18,621 nt of DNA, from positions 1 through 18,621 of the forward strand of contig JAVBYA010000274.1 of the NCBI GenBank assembly GCA_030824295.1, read 5' to 3'. Every line of letters begins with the position of its first letter. Positions within the stretch are counted from its first letter, which is position 1. The DNA comes from Bacteroidota bacterium. GTDB lineage: Bacteria; Bacteroidota; Ignavibacteria; UBA10030; UBA8401. The notes below the pieces were generated by a model that worked only from the letters and a program-made list of their open reading frames with translations, ran no database searches and had not been told where the DNA came from. This document shows, one piece after another, positions 9,901-13,995 of the stretch. The position numbers were made by a program, and so were the translations under genes.

Positions 9901-10484
9901 ACGCTTTCGATATCCGACCGATACCTGCCGAGGGTGAACGCTGGGATTTCACTGTTACTTCTGCGGCAAAAGGTGCGAAGGTCACACTCGATCTCTCGTC
10001 AGTGGGGGACATCCCTGAGTCATTCTCACTCTATTTGGTCGATTATTCCACCGAACGTGTGGTTCAGCTCTCGAAAGGGAATACGTATTCATTCGAAATG
10101 AAACGGGCGGAGCAGTCGAGGTCCTTCCGGCTGGTCGTGGGCACCGCTGCGTATGCAGAACAGAATACCGGCGGTATTCCTATTGTGCCAGTGGAATTCG
10201 CGCTCGAACAGAACTATCCGAACCCATTCAATCCGCAAACGACCATCCGGTATGCCGTTGGACACAGCGGAGAAGTGACACTTGCCATCTACAACGTCCT
10301 TGGTCAGAAGGTACGGACACTGGTGGATGGGTTCCAATCCATCGGCGTGCAGAACATTGAGTGGGACGGCCGAAACGATGCCGGGATGCAGACCTCTACC
10401 GGAGTTTACTTCTATCGGCTTCATGTCCAATCAGCAGGCGAGCGGCTGTATACCCAATCGCGAAAGATGGTTTTAATGAAATAA
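1..10484 (+). CDS. Giant T9SS-type secreted repeat protein, 5'-partial (at least 3,493 aa)
   Basis: The reading frame is open from base 3, so the ATG at 87 is internal and the true start lies outside the window. Visible parts by nucleotide: 74-aa divergent InlB-B-like repeats (1-953 and 1587-6467), an Ig-like island (954-1586), six Ig/cadherin-like He_PIG domains (6468-8096), an ASPM/SPD-2/Hydin-like domain (about 8100-8412), a GATase1/DUF4350-like module (8424-9143), an FCB secreted-protein module with the motifs RLVSIP and YWLITK (about 9144-9680), a linker domain, and a T9SS-type sorting domain (about 10190-10481). The architecture is that of a very long, stalk-like cell-surface or secreted protein, probably an adhesin; that role is inferred. 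No catalytic site is evident. No cysteine was seen, and lysine is scarce in the repeats. A signal peptide should lie upstream but cannot be seen. A hairpin terminator follows the stop. I am confident of the gene and its secretion class, but not of its role. Confidence 0.93.
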   Translation, partial: NYTFIAVDSSHTIAAYFSVDKHSITSSAVNGSVMPSGTTLVDHNGMQTYTFAPLAGHHFDSLIVNGVTVPDSVTSYTFLTVTAPQSLTVHNSINSYVLNASAVDGNVTPNGATNHNHGDTVRFNFTPLIGHHFDSLVVDGVTLFDSTSSYTFAGVTGAHSLTVHHSLNSYSVATSVVNGTVLPLGTSSVLHGDTISVTYAPLVNTHFDSVVVDGNNYPDSTNSFTFAGISGNRSLAAYFSVNQFSINASATNGSITPSGTSILQQGDTIRYLFTPAAAYHFDSLTVDGVTVKDSTQSYTFFSVTANHAINASFSPNPLHHFIVEAQGGGPIPNQSVGTPFMIRTSAVDSVGTVLPWYTGTVWFSSSDSTIDLFGGLQSIPFTAGQHGPQSVTLHRSGAQTITVVDSISGKQGTSAPFSVAPGALTSFSVTDLSNNQIGTQIQNVPFDIKVTAFDGFGNIKDDYAGTILMSVPGSTFSTGGGHVPSVPGGVLAPYSVAISDSGSYALLVEDSVTLIAAFSNVFTVDPNQFNVIASAVGGTINPQDTTVVMLGDSFRLNYSPSIGHHFDSLVVDGTTVLDSASSYTFTNVTGHHSITAYFSPDQFTITAGGVNAGTVPNGSIQVLYGDTYRVTYSPVPGYHMDSVVVDGVAQNDSLTGYTFLGITASHTVTAYASVNFYSIDPSAVNGSILPSTSFNSAHGDTVTVSFLPAANHHFDSLIVDGVTVMDSVNTYTFAGVTDSHSVTAYFGRDTVSVTVLAYGAGTVVPAGTTYIGYGDSLQVLFQSSIGHHVDSVLVDGSMNIGAPASHTFLNIIAPTSVDAYFSPDALILTSSAVHGGIVPNGANGALYGDTVRYSFAPDPGYQFDSLVVDGIASADSTFSYTFAGITNDHTITVYFSPITYQLTAATVGNGQFIPGLSMTVNEGDTFTYQIAPDPHHHADSVVVDGVAVDSLVSYTFENITADHSITAYFSKDSYAVVTNVVGFGTISPSGTTNVFYDDSLHLSITPDPGYQIDSVIVDGTLNLGAQSDYAFYNINGPHSVDAYFSPILYSVTPFAYGNGTITPGTAQFLTVSDSVTFTVNPDPGYKVDSIVIDGIYAGNAASYQFKNTSANRTLEAYFSLTQLPVVATISGNGIIVPFDTSWVFYGDDLALNITPNTGHHISDVIIDGVSAGALSSYTFTNITAAHTIHAVVHPDTFNVIAIASLHGTVFPADTTFTVYGDSVTYTLTPDPGYHIVDILINGSPIGFTAGTYSFNGVMAHQTIEGVFSIDTFTISSSVVGTGSISPLGNIIRNYGDSSTYSIFTDAAHQIDSVLVDGINVGPVSTYDFNGIASDHTIEAYFSIRQYTVTPSYSGDGAYSPSFTFTVNHGDSVHYDIIPAAHHHIDSVVVDSINIGVVTSYTFQNISANHSIMTYFAPDSFFLTINSPTGGSINPPTSRPVVYTDSLIYTFIPDPGYHIMDVLVDGISQGAITSYTFDDIVADHSLDAVFAIDTFTVSGSVGPNGSISPSGIVEYTFGDTVTYVFTPDPGYHVADISVNGISNGPMGSYTINGINSDYTLHASFAVDTFTVTASAGSGGSITPSGALVYEFGDTVSFSIAPNVGSVLDSVVVDGSKVDSISSYTFAGIAADHQIDAFFSIQQFTVTSTVFGNGATSPSGISMVPYGDSLHYLITPSAGYHIDSVVVDNNVNLGPISSFTFTNVAGNRTLWTYFGLDYYPLTTNAVNGTITRTPLDSTHYPYAANVTLTATPDIGYHFDGWTGDSISNVNPMTVSMLSPRSFNANFVKDTFLITASVIGPGTITPSGTTVVEYGDSLKFTVSTSVNDRIDSVIVDGMFVGTDSVFTFTNITAGHSITAYVSSITHFLTASASPGGSISPFGSFSVIQGTDQTFTITPDSGYAIDSIVVDGISVGIITPYTFNNVDTAHSIAAYFSLKKYPLVAAAFGNGTISPTDTTLVLHGSSVTYSIHPSPHYQTDSIVVNGISVPIDTFYTFSSVTGPGNIKAYFSPKKYTIASFAVNGTVVRDPDSSSYSYGTTVTLKAIPAIGYAFTGWTGDTVTTVDSLTLFVSGSRSYSAQFAKKQYSILASAEPNGTIVPKDTVKVFHGDSVAFAISANVGYAVDSVVVDSVNIGIVTAYTFSNVTKHHTIRAHFSLIPNIAPVFTQFMNDTSIAEMQLLQFTFIATDADVNDTVTYSLKNAPPGMSMNSKTGVLVYEPTFADAGVYPVTIYAADTKLAKDSVKVNLTVTNVNRPPHFTVSMPDTSIQMNAPFSFNYQAGDPDGDTVRFTLQTVIPGAALDSVSGLFAWTPTIADTIVWNVKVRLSDGNGGFIMDSASVTVRKANRPPVFTAVPADPFIPEMKLYQFQYKAADPDNDSVRFSLVTGPAGLSVDSLGSLKWTPTYQQSGQYPVVVRTFDSVLSSFDTTIISVVNVNRKPLFAVTMPDTVIVEDTLYQFTYTASDSDGDALQFGLISSPAGMTINTQGKLQWTPTMLQRGAHPFFVTVFDGTDLVRDTVTISVEKVNHYPFFTMTLNDTTINEGELLEFTYRFGDVDGDTLRLTVLSKTDSAVIRNDSILSWRPLFNQSGVHALVVGLDDGRIIVQDTAIVTVLHVNRPPFFTSVFNDTTIYIDSTAKGIIRYADPDSDKVTIALLKSPTNTSLIGDSSIVWTALPEHLGKDTFIVRITDGVLSVLDTTIVTALGYPKLIFIDSSTVFTATSVGQSRTLSARVRNSGYIPLQMDYSTAVTDSDHFVPVLQSIAVPVNGEMQVEFRFTPHGIGSHQRKMEFITNDPHVPLAYFAVNGTSVATAPVRKRLLVDTMHDTLNVIMDSVKGYTQLFDALRHSGFSVDLTAEVFEPSGYDGLLMIAPNKALTRTEQITLSNYVKAGGQVVMLGNSKKEGYDNSLINTILVDTSWSEELDITLNVDNISDSVQRYGTHPDDIVATSFYVMDNNKHHPFLLGIDSLAFFGSSSVTVTGKAFWLVKASRFAFRPDVQFQTQPNIAGVRTVGDGSIIVLGDADLWRNKTLRDDHVMAMDNITFAMNLFSISQNYKAKMPSATPSEEYRLVSIPFDLNNFDIRTVLKDLGEPGPLSWRLFGRWNPVTRSYAEFPSLDFLSFRRGEAYWLITKGSKNINFGSATIFPTTDVYTVKVGPGYSMIGNPFPYPINWAETKRDSSIENTVWKFDGKTWYVDSTDVLEPFSGFFVKNTSATDSMSIHFSPSAYDTVSGKRKFAKAAAFARNEWNVHIRAVSGKAMDLSNIAGVASAASSEWDKLDASEPPPSPTDYLMVEFRRREWKKNPGSYAFDIRPIPAEGERWDFTVTSAAKGAKVTLDLSSVGDIPESFSLYLVDYSTERVVQLSKGNTYSFEMKRAEQSRSFRLVVGTAAYAEQNTGGIPIVPVEFALEQNYPNPFNPQTTIRYAVGHSGEVTLAIYNVLGQKVRTLVDGFQSIGVQNIEWDGRNDAGMQTSTGVYFYRLHVQSAGERLYTQSRKMVLMK
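954..1586 (+). other. Island of two Ig-like domains interrupting the repeat array
   Basis: Between repeat copies 4 and 5 lie about 211 residues that do not follow the 74-aa pattern. Two similar halves can be seen. Each begins with a strand such as HHFIVEAQ or LTSFSVTD. Each then has a segment of the type G-T-P/V-F-x-I-x-x-x-A-x-D, a D-Y/W-x-G-T strand and a C-terminal strand ending in FSV or FTV. This is the look of filamin/invasin-like bacterial Ig domains. Their presence is inferred from the pattern only, and no function is visible beyond structure. Confidence 0.6.
1587..6467 (+). repeat. Main block of 22 divergent InlB-B-like repeats
   Basis: Twenty-two consecutive copies average 74 aa (222 nt). 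The common pattern is an aromatic start, GNGxIxPSGT, YGDS, a PDPGYHIDS core followed by VVVDG, SYTF, and a terminal strand near DHSIxAYFS. Two copies (5151-5366 and 6033-6245) instead carry the classical GWTGD form of the InlB B-repeat. They share a longer signature: AVNGT, then RxPDS, then VTLxAxPxIGY. Copies differ at most positions, so slippage and recombination should be limited. Known members of the family are beta-rich extracellular modules in adhesins and internalins; the function here is unknown. Confidence 0.85.
6468..8096 (+). repeat. Six Ig/cadherin-like (He_PIG-type) domains in tandem
   Basis: Six units of about 90 aa mostly begin with NRPPxF or a variant (IAPVF, NRPPHF, NRPPVF, NRKPLF, NHYPFF, NRPPFF). 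Each has a DT/DP-x-I segment, most have an F-x-Y strand ending in an acidic D-x-D-x-D pair (for example DPDGD, DPDND, DSDGD), an L-x-WTPT-like strand, and a V-x-V-x-DG segment before the next NxxP. This is the signature of putative-Ig (He_PIG) or dystroglycan-type cadherin-like repeats, which often bind calcium between domains. The acidic clusters fit that, but binding is inferred. They probably form a rigid spacer between the InlB-like array and the C-terminal modules. Confidence 0.75.
8424..9143 (+). other. GATase1/DUF4350-like module inside the giant protein
   Basis: The segment begins with a strand (RKRLLVDTMHD) and has a helix around YTQLFDALRHSGFSVDL. It then shows YDGLLMIAPNKALTRTEQ, followed by NYVKAGGQVVMLG. 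Near its end it has GDGSIIVLGDADLWRN and DNITFAMNLF. This is the layout of the glutamine-amidotransferase-like fold in GIFT/DUF4350 proteins: 'cliff' strands, a YVxxGGxxxxLG turn, a GxGxxxVLGD strand, and a terminal DNxxFxxNLF helix. The nucleophilic cysteine of true amidotransferases is absent, so a binding or structural role is more likely than catalysis. The assignment rests on pattern alone. Confidence 0.6.
10190..10481 (+). other. T9SS type-A-like C-terminal sorting domain
   Basis: The last ~97 residues begin with EFALEQ followed by NYPNPFNP (10212-10235) and TTIRY. They continue through VTLAIYNVLGQKVRTL, WDGRNDAG, STGVYFYRL and end in RKMVLMK. This is the FlgD-like/Por-secretion C-terminal domain common in Ignavibacteria and related FCB bacteria. 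In studied members the domain directs export through the type IX secretion system and is then cleaved, with the cargo released or attached to the cell surface. It is the strongest evidence for both the protein's location and the host group. Confidence 0.9.
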
Positions 10485-10487
10485 CCG

Positions 10488-10518
10488 TTGATTTACGGAC
10501 TGAAAGTCACTATATTTA
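10488..10518 (+). promoter_or_regulatory. Putative Bacteroidota-type promoter for tRNA-Val
   Basis: TTG at 10488-10490 and TATATTTA at 10511-10518 are separated by 20 nt. The Bacteroidota primary-sigma consensus is TTTG about 20 nt upstream of TAnnTTTG, so only the last base of the -7 box deviates. Transcription would begin near 10524, inside the palindrome at 10520-10543. The element sits only a few bases after the stop of the giant gene, which suits a separate start for the tRNA. It is a motif match only. Confidence 0.35.
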
Positions 10519-10519
10519 T

Positions 10520-10550
10520 AACGCCTTGCAACTGCAAGGCGTTTGCTTTC
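10520..10550 (+). terminator. Intrinsic terminator after the giant gene
   Basis: AACGCCTTGC and GCAAGGCGTT form a perfect 10-bp stem with a four-base loop (AACT), followed by the moderately U-rich tail TTTGCTTTC. The hairpin begins 35 bases after the giant gene's TAA and ends 8 bases before the tRNA. The tail is not a pure U run, so efficiency is uncertain. The palindrome also covers the predicted start of tRNA transcription. Confidence 0.55.
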
Positions 10551-10551
10551 C

Positions 10552-10626
10552 GGACGCTTAGCTCAGTTGGTTTAGAGCGCTTCCCTGACACGGAAGAGGT
10601 CAGAGGTTCGAATCCTCTAGCGTCCA
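10552..10626 (+). tRNA. tRNA-Val (anticodon GAC)
   Basis: The cloverleaf is complete. The acceptor stem is GGACGCT with AGCGTCC plus discriminator A, and the D arm is AGCTCAGTTGGTTTAGAGC. The anticodon arm is CTTCC, loop CTGACAC, GGAAG, giving anticodon GAC and reading GUC/GUU valine codons. The T arm is CAGAG, loop GTTCGAA, then TCCTCTA closing the stem. CCA is not encoded: the bases after the discriminator are CTT, so CCA must be added enzymatically. The tRNA stands alone between the giant gene and thrS. I see no clear hairpin terminator in 10627-10699. Confidence 0.96.
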
Positions 10627-10699
10627 CTTCTGCTATTCCGGCCTCCATGGTTTTCATGCCCCGCTGACCCCGAGTTTTTTGATAATCCACACCGGTTTC

Positions 10700-10731
10700 G
10701 TTGCATTTTACGCCATTTTTGCATACCTTTG
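10700..10731 (+). promoter_or_regulatory. Putative Bacteroidota-type promoter for thrS
   Basis: GTTG at 10700-10703 is followed after 20 nt by TACCTTTG at 10724-10731, an exact match to the -7 consensus TAnnTTTG. The spacing equals that of the candidate tRNA promoter upstream. Transcription would begin near 10738. The thrS mRNA would then have a leader of about 60 nt that contains the terminator hairpin at 10754-10788. No experimental start is available. Confidence 0.55.
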
Positions 10732-10753
10732 TGTGCAAAATCAATGATCGTTG

Positions 10754-10788
10754 AAATCGGAGATTGCAGTGTTCTCCGATTTTTTTTT
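10754..10788 (+). terminator. Strong intrinsic terminator in the thrS leader (possible attenuator)
   Basis: AAATCGGAGA (10754-10763) pairs with TCTCCGATTT (10773-10782) around a nine-base loop, followed directly by a run of nine T (10780-10788). This is a textbook intrinsic terminator. It ends 10 bases before the thrS ATG, and the candidate promoter lies upstream of it, so thrS transcripts must pass through it. It could simply end tRNA-Val transcripts, but its position suggests regulated read-through. No T-box motif is present. Confidence 0.75.
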
Positions 10789-10798
10789 ATAGCGTACG

Positions 10799-12715
10799 AT
10801 GGCAACCATAAAAATTACATTCCCCGATGGCGCAGTGAAGGAATTCCCTTCCGGTGTCACAGGTATTCAAATCACAGAAAGCATCAGCAATTCGCTGGCA
10901 CGTAAAGCACTGGCGATCTCTGTCAATGATGCTGTATGGGATCTCAGCAGAGCCATCACAGCCGATGCTGCGATCCGCATCCTCACATGGGATACCGAAG
11001 AAGGGAAGTCCACATATTGGCATAGTTCAGCGCATCTCATGGCTGAGGCCATTGAAGCGGTCTTCCCTGGAACGAAGTTCGGGATCGGTCCGCCGATCGA
11101 GAATGGATTCTATTACGATATCGATATGGGCGACCATTCTCTAACAGCTGAGGATCTGAAGAAGCTGGAAGAGAAGATGTCGGAACTTTCCAAACGTGAT
11201 GTACCGTTCGAACGACGCGAAGTTGTTTGGGAGGAAGCGGTCGAGTACTTCACAAAGAAGGGTGATCCGTACAAATTGGAACTGCTGAACGATTTCAAAG
11301 GACAGCAGATCAGTATGTACCATCAAGGGAATTTCACGGACCTTTGCTACGGTCCGCACATTCCTTCCACTGGACGGATCAAGTTCGTGAAACTGCTCAG
11401 CATTGCCGGGGCGTACTGGCGCGGCAGCGAGAAGAACAAGATGCTGCAGCGCATCTACGGCATCACGTTCCCGACAAAACAGGAGTTGGACGATCATCTG
11501 TTCCGCCTTGAAGAGGCGAAACGCCGCGACCACCGTAAACTCGGTGTGGAACTCGAGTTGTTCATGATCAGCCCGAAGGTGGGAAGCGGTCTGCCGATCT
11601 GGCTCCCCAAAGGGACCATTGTCCGACGGAAATTGGAAGAGTTCATCAAGCGCGAACTGGTGAAGCGCGGATACACGGAAGTGATCACACCGCATATCGG
11701 CAACCTGGATCTGTACAGGACCAGCGGTCACTATCCTTATTATGCGGAATCCCAGTTCCCGCCGATGAAAGTGGAAGAAGAAGAGTATGTGCTGAAGCCG
11801 ATGAACTGTCCGCATCACCACCAGATCTATTCCAGCAAACCGCGCTCATACCGCGATCTGCCGGTGCGCTTGGCGGAGTTCGGAACAGTGTATCGTTACG
11901 AGCAATCTGGTGAATTGACCGGATTGACCCGTGTGCGCGGTTTCACACAGGATGATGCACATATCTATTGCACTCACGAGCAGTTGAAAGATGAACTGGT
12001 TAATGCCATTGAATTGACGCAGTTGGTCTTCACCACATTTGGTATGCCGGTGAAGACCCGCTTGTCATTCCGCGATCCGAAGAATCCCGATAAGTATGCC
12101 GGCGCTTCCGATATGTGGGATCAGGCGGAACGGGAGATCACGGAAGTTGCGCAGTCGATGAAGCTCGATTATTTCATTGGACTCGGAGAAGCGGCATTCT
12201 ACGGACCTAAATTTGATTTTATCGTGAAGGATGCGCTCGGCAGACAGTGGCAATTGGGGACCGTGCAGGTCGATTATGTGATGCCGGAACGGTTCGGGTT
12301 GGAGTATATCGGCAGTGACGGTCAGAAGCACCGGCCGGTGATCATTCATCGTGCACCGTTCGGTTCCATGGAGCGTTTCATGTCCATTCTGATCGAGCAT
12401 TATGCCGGGGACTTCCCTCTGTGGCTTGCACCGGTGCAGGCGGTGGTCCTTCCCATCACCGATGCATACCATGAGTATGCCCGTCAGGTTGCAGACCGGC
12501 TGACCGATGCCGGACTTCGCGCAGAGATCGATACACGCAACGAGAAGATCGGCTATAAGATCCGTGAACACGAAATGAAGAAGGTCCCGTTCATGCTGGT
12601 GGTCGGAGAGAAGGAGAAGGCGGCGGATTCTGTCTCGGTCCGGCAGCATAAAAAAGGGGATCTGGGGGTGATGGCAGTGGCGGAGGTTGTACAGAAATTA
12701 GTGAACGAAAATTAG
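10799..12715 (+). CDS. thrS: Threonine--tRNA ligase (ThrRS)
   Basis: ThrRS (class II) charges tRNA-Thr with threonine in the cytoplasm. The 638-aa protein is full length, as ThrRS usually runs to 630-650. It has an N-terminal TGS domain (about 1-64) and an editing domain (about 65-245) with the HSSAH motif at 75-79, which clears Ser-tRNA-Thr, and CYGPH near 183-187. The catalytic core (about 246-540) carries MNCPHHHQ, RLAEFGTVYRYE and RVRGFTQDDAHIYC. The Zn-binding residues correspond to Cys337, His388 and His517. An anticodon-binding domain follows (about 541-638). ATG 10799 gives the complete TGS domain. There is no recognisable Shine-Dalgarno site, which is common in Bacteroidota. A terminator hairpin lies 10 bases upstream. 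infC follows after a 30-bp gap. Confidence 0.97.
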   Translation: MATIKITFPDGAVKEFPSGVTGIQITESISNSLARKALAISVNDAVWDLSRAITADAAIRILTWDTEEGKSTYWHSSAHLMAEAIEAVFPGTKFGIGPPIENGFYYDIDMGDHSLTAEDLKKLEEKMSELSKRDVPFERREVVWEEAVEYFTKKGDPYKLELLNDFKGQQISMYHQGNFTDLCYGPHIPSTGRIKFVKLLSIAGAYWRGSEKNKMLQRIYGITFPTKQELDDHLFRLEEAKRRDHRKLGVELELFMISPKVGSGLPIWLPKGTIVRRKLEEFIKRELVKRGYTEVITPHIGNLDLYRTSGHYPYYAESQFPPMKVEEEEYVLKPMNCPHHHQIYSSKPRSYRDLPVRLAEFGTVYRYEQSGELTGLTRVRGFTQDDAHIYCTHEQLKDELVNAIELTQLVFTTFGMPVKTRLSFRDPKNPDKYAGASDMWDQAEREITEVAQSMKLDYFIGLGEAAFYGPKFDFIVKDALGRQWQLGTVQVDYVMPERFGLEYIGSDGQKHRPVIIHRAPFGSMERFMSILIEHYAGDFPLWLAPVQAVVLPITDAYHEYARQVADRLTDAGLRAEIDTRNEKIGYKIREHEMKKVPFMLVVGEKEKAADSVSVRQHKKGDLGVMAVAEVVQKLVNEN

Positions 12716-12732
12716 TATATTCAATCAACATC

Positions 12733-12748
12733 AGGAGACAAGCGTATT
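12733..12748 (+). promoter_or_regulatory. Shine-Dalgarno site deciding the AUU start of infC
   Basis: AGGAG at 12733-12737 is followed after 8 bases by the codon ATT at 12746-12748, then AAA. It is one of the clearest ribosome binding sites in the window, where thrS, pheS and pheT have none obvious. No ATG, GTG or TTG in the infC frame lies near it. It therefore points to ATT as the initiation codon, as in Escherichia coli infC, which begins ATT AAA. Confidence 0.75.
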
Positions 12749-13318
12749 AAAGAGAAACGACCCCGTATCAACGAAGAGATCCGCGGTGATATGATCCGTG
12801 TGATCGAGGACGGCGGAGGACAAGTCGGCGTCATGCCTCCCCGTGAAGCGCTGGCGATCGCAGTCCAGCGCGGTAAGGACCTCATTGAAGTGGTGCCCAA
12901 TGCCAATCCCCCGGTCTGCAAGATCATGGATTTCGGCAAGTTCAAGTACGAGATGCAGAAGAAGGAGAAACTGCAGAAGAAACATCAGCATGTTTCCCAG
13001 TTGAAGGAGATCCGCTTCCATCCGAACACGGATACACATGACTTCGACTTCAAGGTGAAGCACGCCATCAACTTCCTGGAAGAAGGGGACAAAGTGAAGG
13101 CGACGGTCATCTTCAAAGGCAGGGAAGTGACGTACAAAGAACAGGGATTCGAACTGCTGAACCGTTTCACGGAGAAGCTGGCCATGTATTCCAAGGTGGA
13201 CCAGCCGGCAAAGATGGAAGGCCGGTATATGATCATGATCTTTACTCCTGATAAAACGGCGAAAGCCCGCGTTGAAAAAATAAAACAAGAGCAAGAAAAA
13301 GCAAAAGAACAATCATAA
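12746..13318 (+). CDS. infC: Translation initiation factor IF-3, AUU start codon
   Basis: IF3 binds the 30S subunit, prevents premature joining of 50S and rejects non-canonical start codons. From ATT 12746 the protein is 190 aa. The first ATG (12791) would remove the conserved N-terminal segment KRPRINEEIR, so it is rejected as the start. The N-domain has the motif DLIEVVPNANPPVCKIMDFG, followed by the lysine-rich linker helix FKYEMQKKEKLQKK. The C-domain runs from KEIRFHPNTDTHDFDFK to FTPDK, and the tail is rich in K, E and Q. In E. coli the AUU codon lets IF3 repress its own synthesis; the same feedback is likely here but inferred. The gene follows thrS by 30 bp and precedes rpmI by 15 bp, the usual thrS-infC-rpmI-rplT order. 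Confidence 0.93.
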   Translation: MKEKRPRINEEIRGDMIRVIEDGGGQVGVMPPREALAIAVQRGKDLIEVVPNANPPVCKIMDFGKFKYEMQKKEKLQKKHQHVSQLKEIRFHPNTDTHDFDFKVKHAINFLEEGDKVKATVIFKGREVTYKEQGFELLNRFTEKLAMYSKVDQPAKMEGRYMIMIFTPDKTAKARVEKIKQEQEKAKEQS

Positions 13319-13333
13319 TTTAAGGTTACCACT

Positions 13334-13525
13334 ATGCCGAAAATGAAATCACACAGCGGTGCGCGGAAGACGTTCTCTACTACGGGGTCAGGAAAGATCA
13401 AGCGCCGTAAGATGAACCGCAGTCATATCCTTACCAGCAAGTCGACCAAGCGGAAACGCCGTCTGCGGAAACCGGGTCTGGTCTCGAAAGCTGATGAGAA
13501 GAAGATCAAGATGTTGTTGTTGTAA
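13334..13525 (+). CDS. rpmI: 50S ribosomal protein bL35
   Basis: This small, very basic protein of 63 aa is the usual length for bL35, a component of the large ribosomal subunit. It begins MPKMKSHSGARKTF and has the family core GKIKRRKMNRSHILTSKSTKRKRRLRK, shown in pieces as GKIKRRK, NRSHIL and TSKSTKRKRRLR. It lies between infC (15-bp gap) and rplT (48-bp gap), which is the canonical arrangement. In E. coli and Bacillus this operon is repressed by bL20; I see no specific leader for such control here. A weak AAGG precedes the ATG. Confidence 0.97.
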   Translation: MPKMKSHSGARKTFSTTGSGKIKRRKMNRSHILTSKSTKRKRRLRKPGLVSKADEKKIKMLLL

Positions 13526-13573
13526 CACCTAATCCACCGTACCATCATCATCATCATAAGGAGAAGAGCAGCC

Positions 13574-13921
13574 ATGCCTCGTTCGCAAAATAAGGTTGCC
13601 TCCCATCGCCGTCGCAAGCGCATCTTAGCGCAAGCGAGAGGTTACTGGGGTGCGAGAAGCAAACTGATCACCATCGCGAAGCATCACTTGGACAAAGGGA
13701 TGCAGTACGCGTATCGTGACCGCAAAGCTAAAAAACGGACATACCGACAGCTGTGGATCGCGCGTATCAACGCCGCTGCCCGCATGCACGGTATCACCTA
13801 TTCGAAGCTGATCGCGGGACTGAACAAGAAAGATGTCAACATCAATCGTAAGGTGTTGGCGGAACTTGCCGTTCATAACCCCGAAGCCTTTGCCGAGATC
13901 GTAAATTTTGTCAAAGCGTAA
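13574..13921 (+). CDS. rplT: 50S ribosomal protein bL20
   Basis: bL20 is an early assembly protein of the large ribosomal subunit that binds 23S rRNA. The 115-aa length is standard. The N-terminal extension is basic (VASHRRRKRILAQARGYWGARS), beginning MPRSQNK, and the globular part carries RQLWIARINAAARMHGITYS and LNKKDVNINRKVLAELA. AAGGAG at 13558-13563 lies 10 bases before the ATG. Immediately upstream of that site are five CAT triplets. In other bacteria bL20 represses its own operon by binding mRNA; that is possible but not visible here. A strong intrinsic terminator follows within a few bases of the stop codon. Confidence 0.97.
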   Translation: MPRSQNKVASHRRRKRILAQARGYWGARSKLITIAKHHLDKGMQYAYRDRKAKKRTYRQLWIARINAAARMHGITYSKLIAGLNKKDVNINRKVLAELAVHNPEAFAEIVNFVKA

Positions 13922-13924
13922 ACC

Positions 13925-13973
13925 AAAAACTTCCCATCGCTGCTCATGTCACGACAGCGGTGGGGAGTTTTTT
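13925..13973 (+). terminator. Strong intrinsic terminator between rplT and pheS (possible attenuator)
   Basis: An 18-base left arm (13925-13942) pairs along its full length with the right arm (13955-13972), counting two G-U pairs. The loop is 12 bases, and the right arm ends in a run of six T. It starts a few bases after the rplT stop and ends 22 bases before the pheS ATG at 13996. No promoter fits between the hairpin and pheS, so pheS must be expressed by read-through, or from a start upstream of the hairpin. In E. coli pheST is controlled by an attenuator at the same place in the operon. Confidence 0.85.
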
Positions 13974-13995
13974 ATTTAATCGGAACCCAACCGGT

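Noticed and set aside
10493..10744. Minus-strand ORF of 83 codons containing ARGFEPLTSSVSGKRS
   Set aside because: It is the reverse complement of tRNA-Val. This peptide is a well-known false protein produced by translating the antisense of tRNA genes.
10627..10790. T-box riboswitch in front of thrS
   Set aside because: No conserved T-box sequence or specifier stem was found, and the leader from the candidate promoter is only about 60 nt long.
10744..10912. Leader ORF before thrS starting at ATG 10744
   Set aside because: It overlaps thrS out of frame and has no Thr codons before the terminator, so it does not look like an attenuation leader peptide. It has no ribosome binding site.
11141..11821. 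Minus-strand ORF of 226 codons inside thrS
   Set aside because: It is fully antisense to a certain ThrRS gene, its protein is His/Leu-rich without a recognisable domain, and it has no start signals. It is a shadow of thrS codon bias. The same holds for the antisense ORFs in pheT, infC and the giant gene.
13903..13910. AAATTTTG as a -7 box for pheS
   Set aside because: It differs from TAnnTTTG in the first base and has no TTG at the expected distance upstream. It lies within the 3' end of rplT.
13960..13995. Upstream in-frame ATG as the pheS start
   Set aside because: It lies inside the right arm of the terminator hairpin and adds 12 residues with no family match. ATG 13996 gives the standard PheS length and N-terminus.
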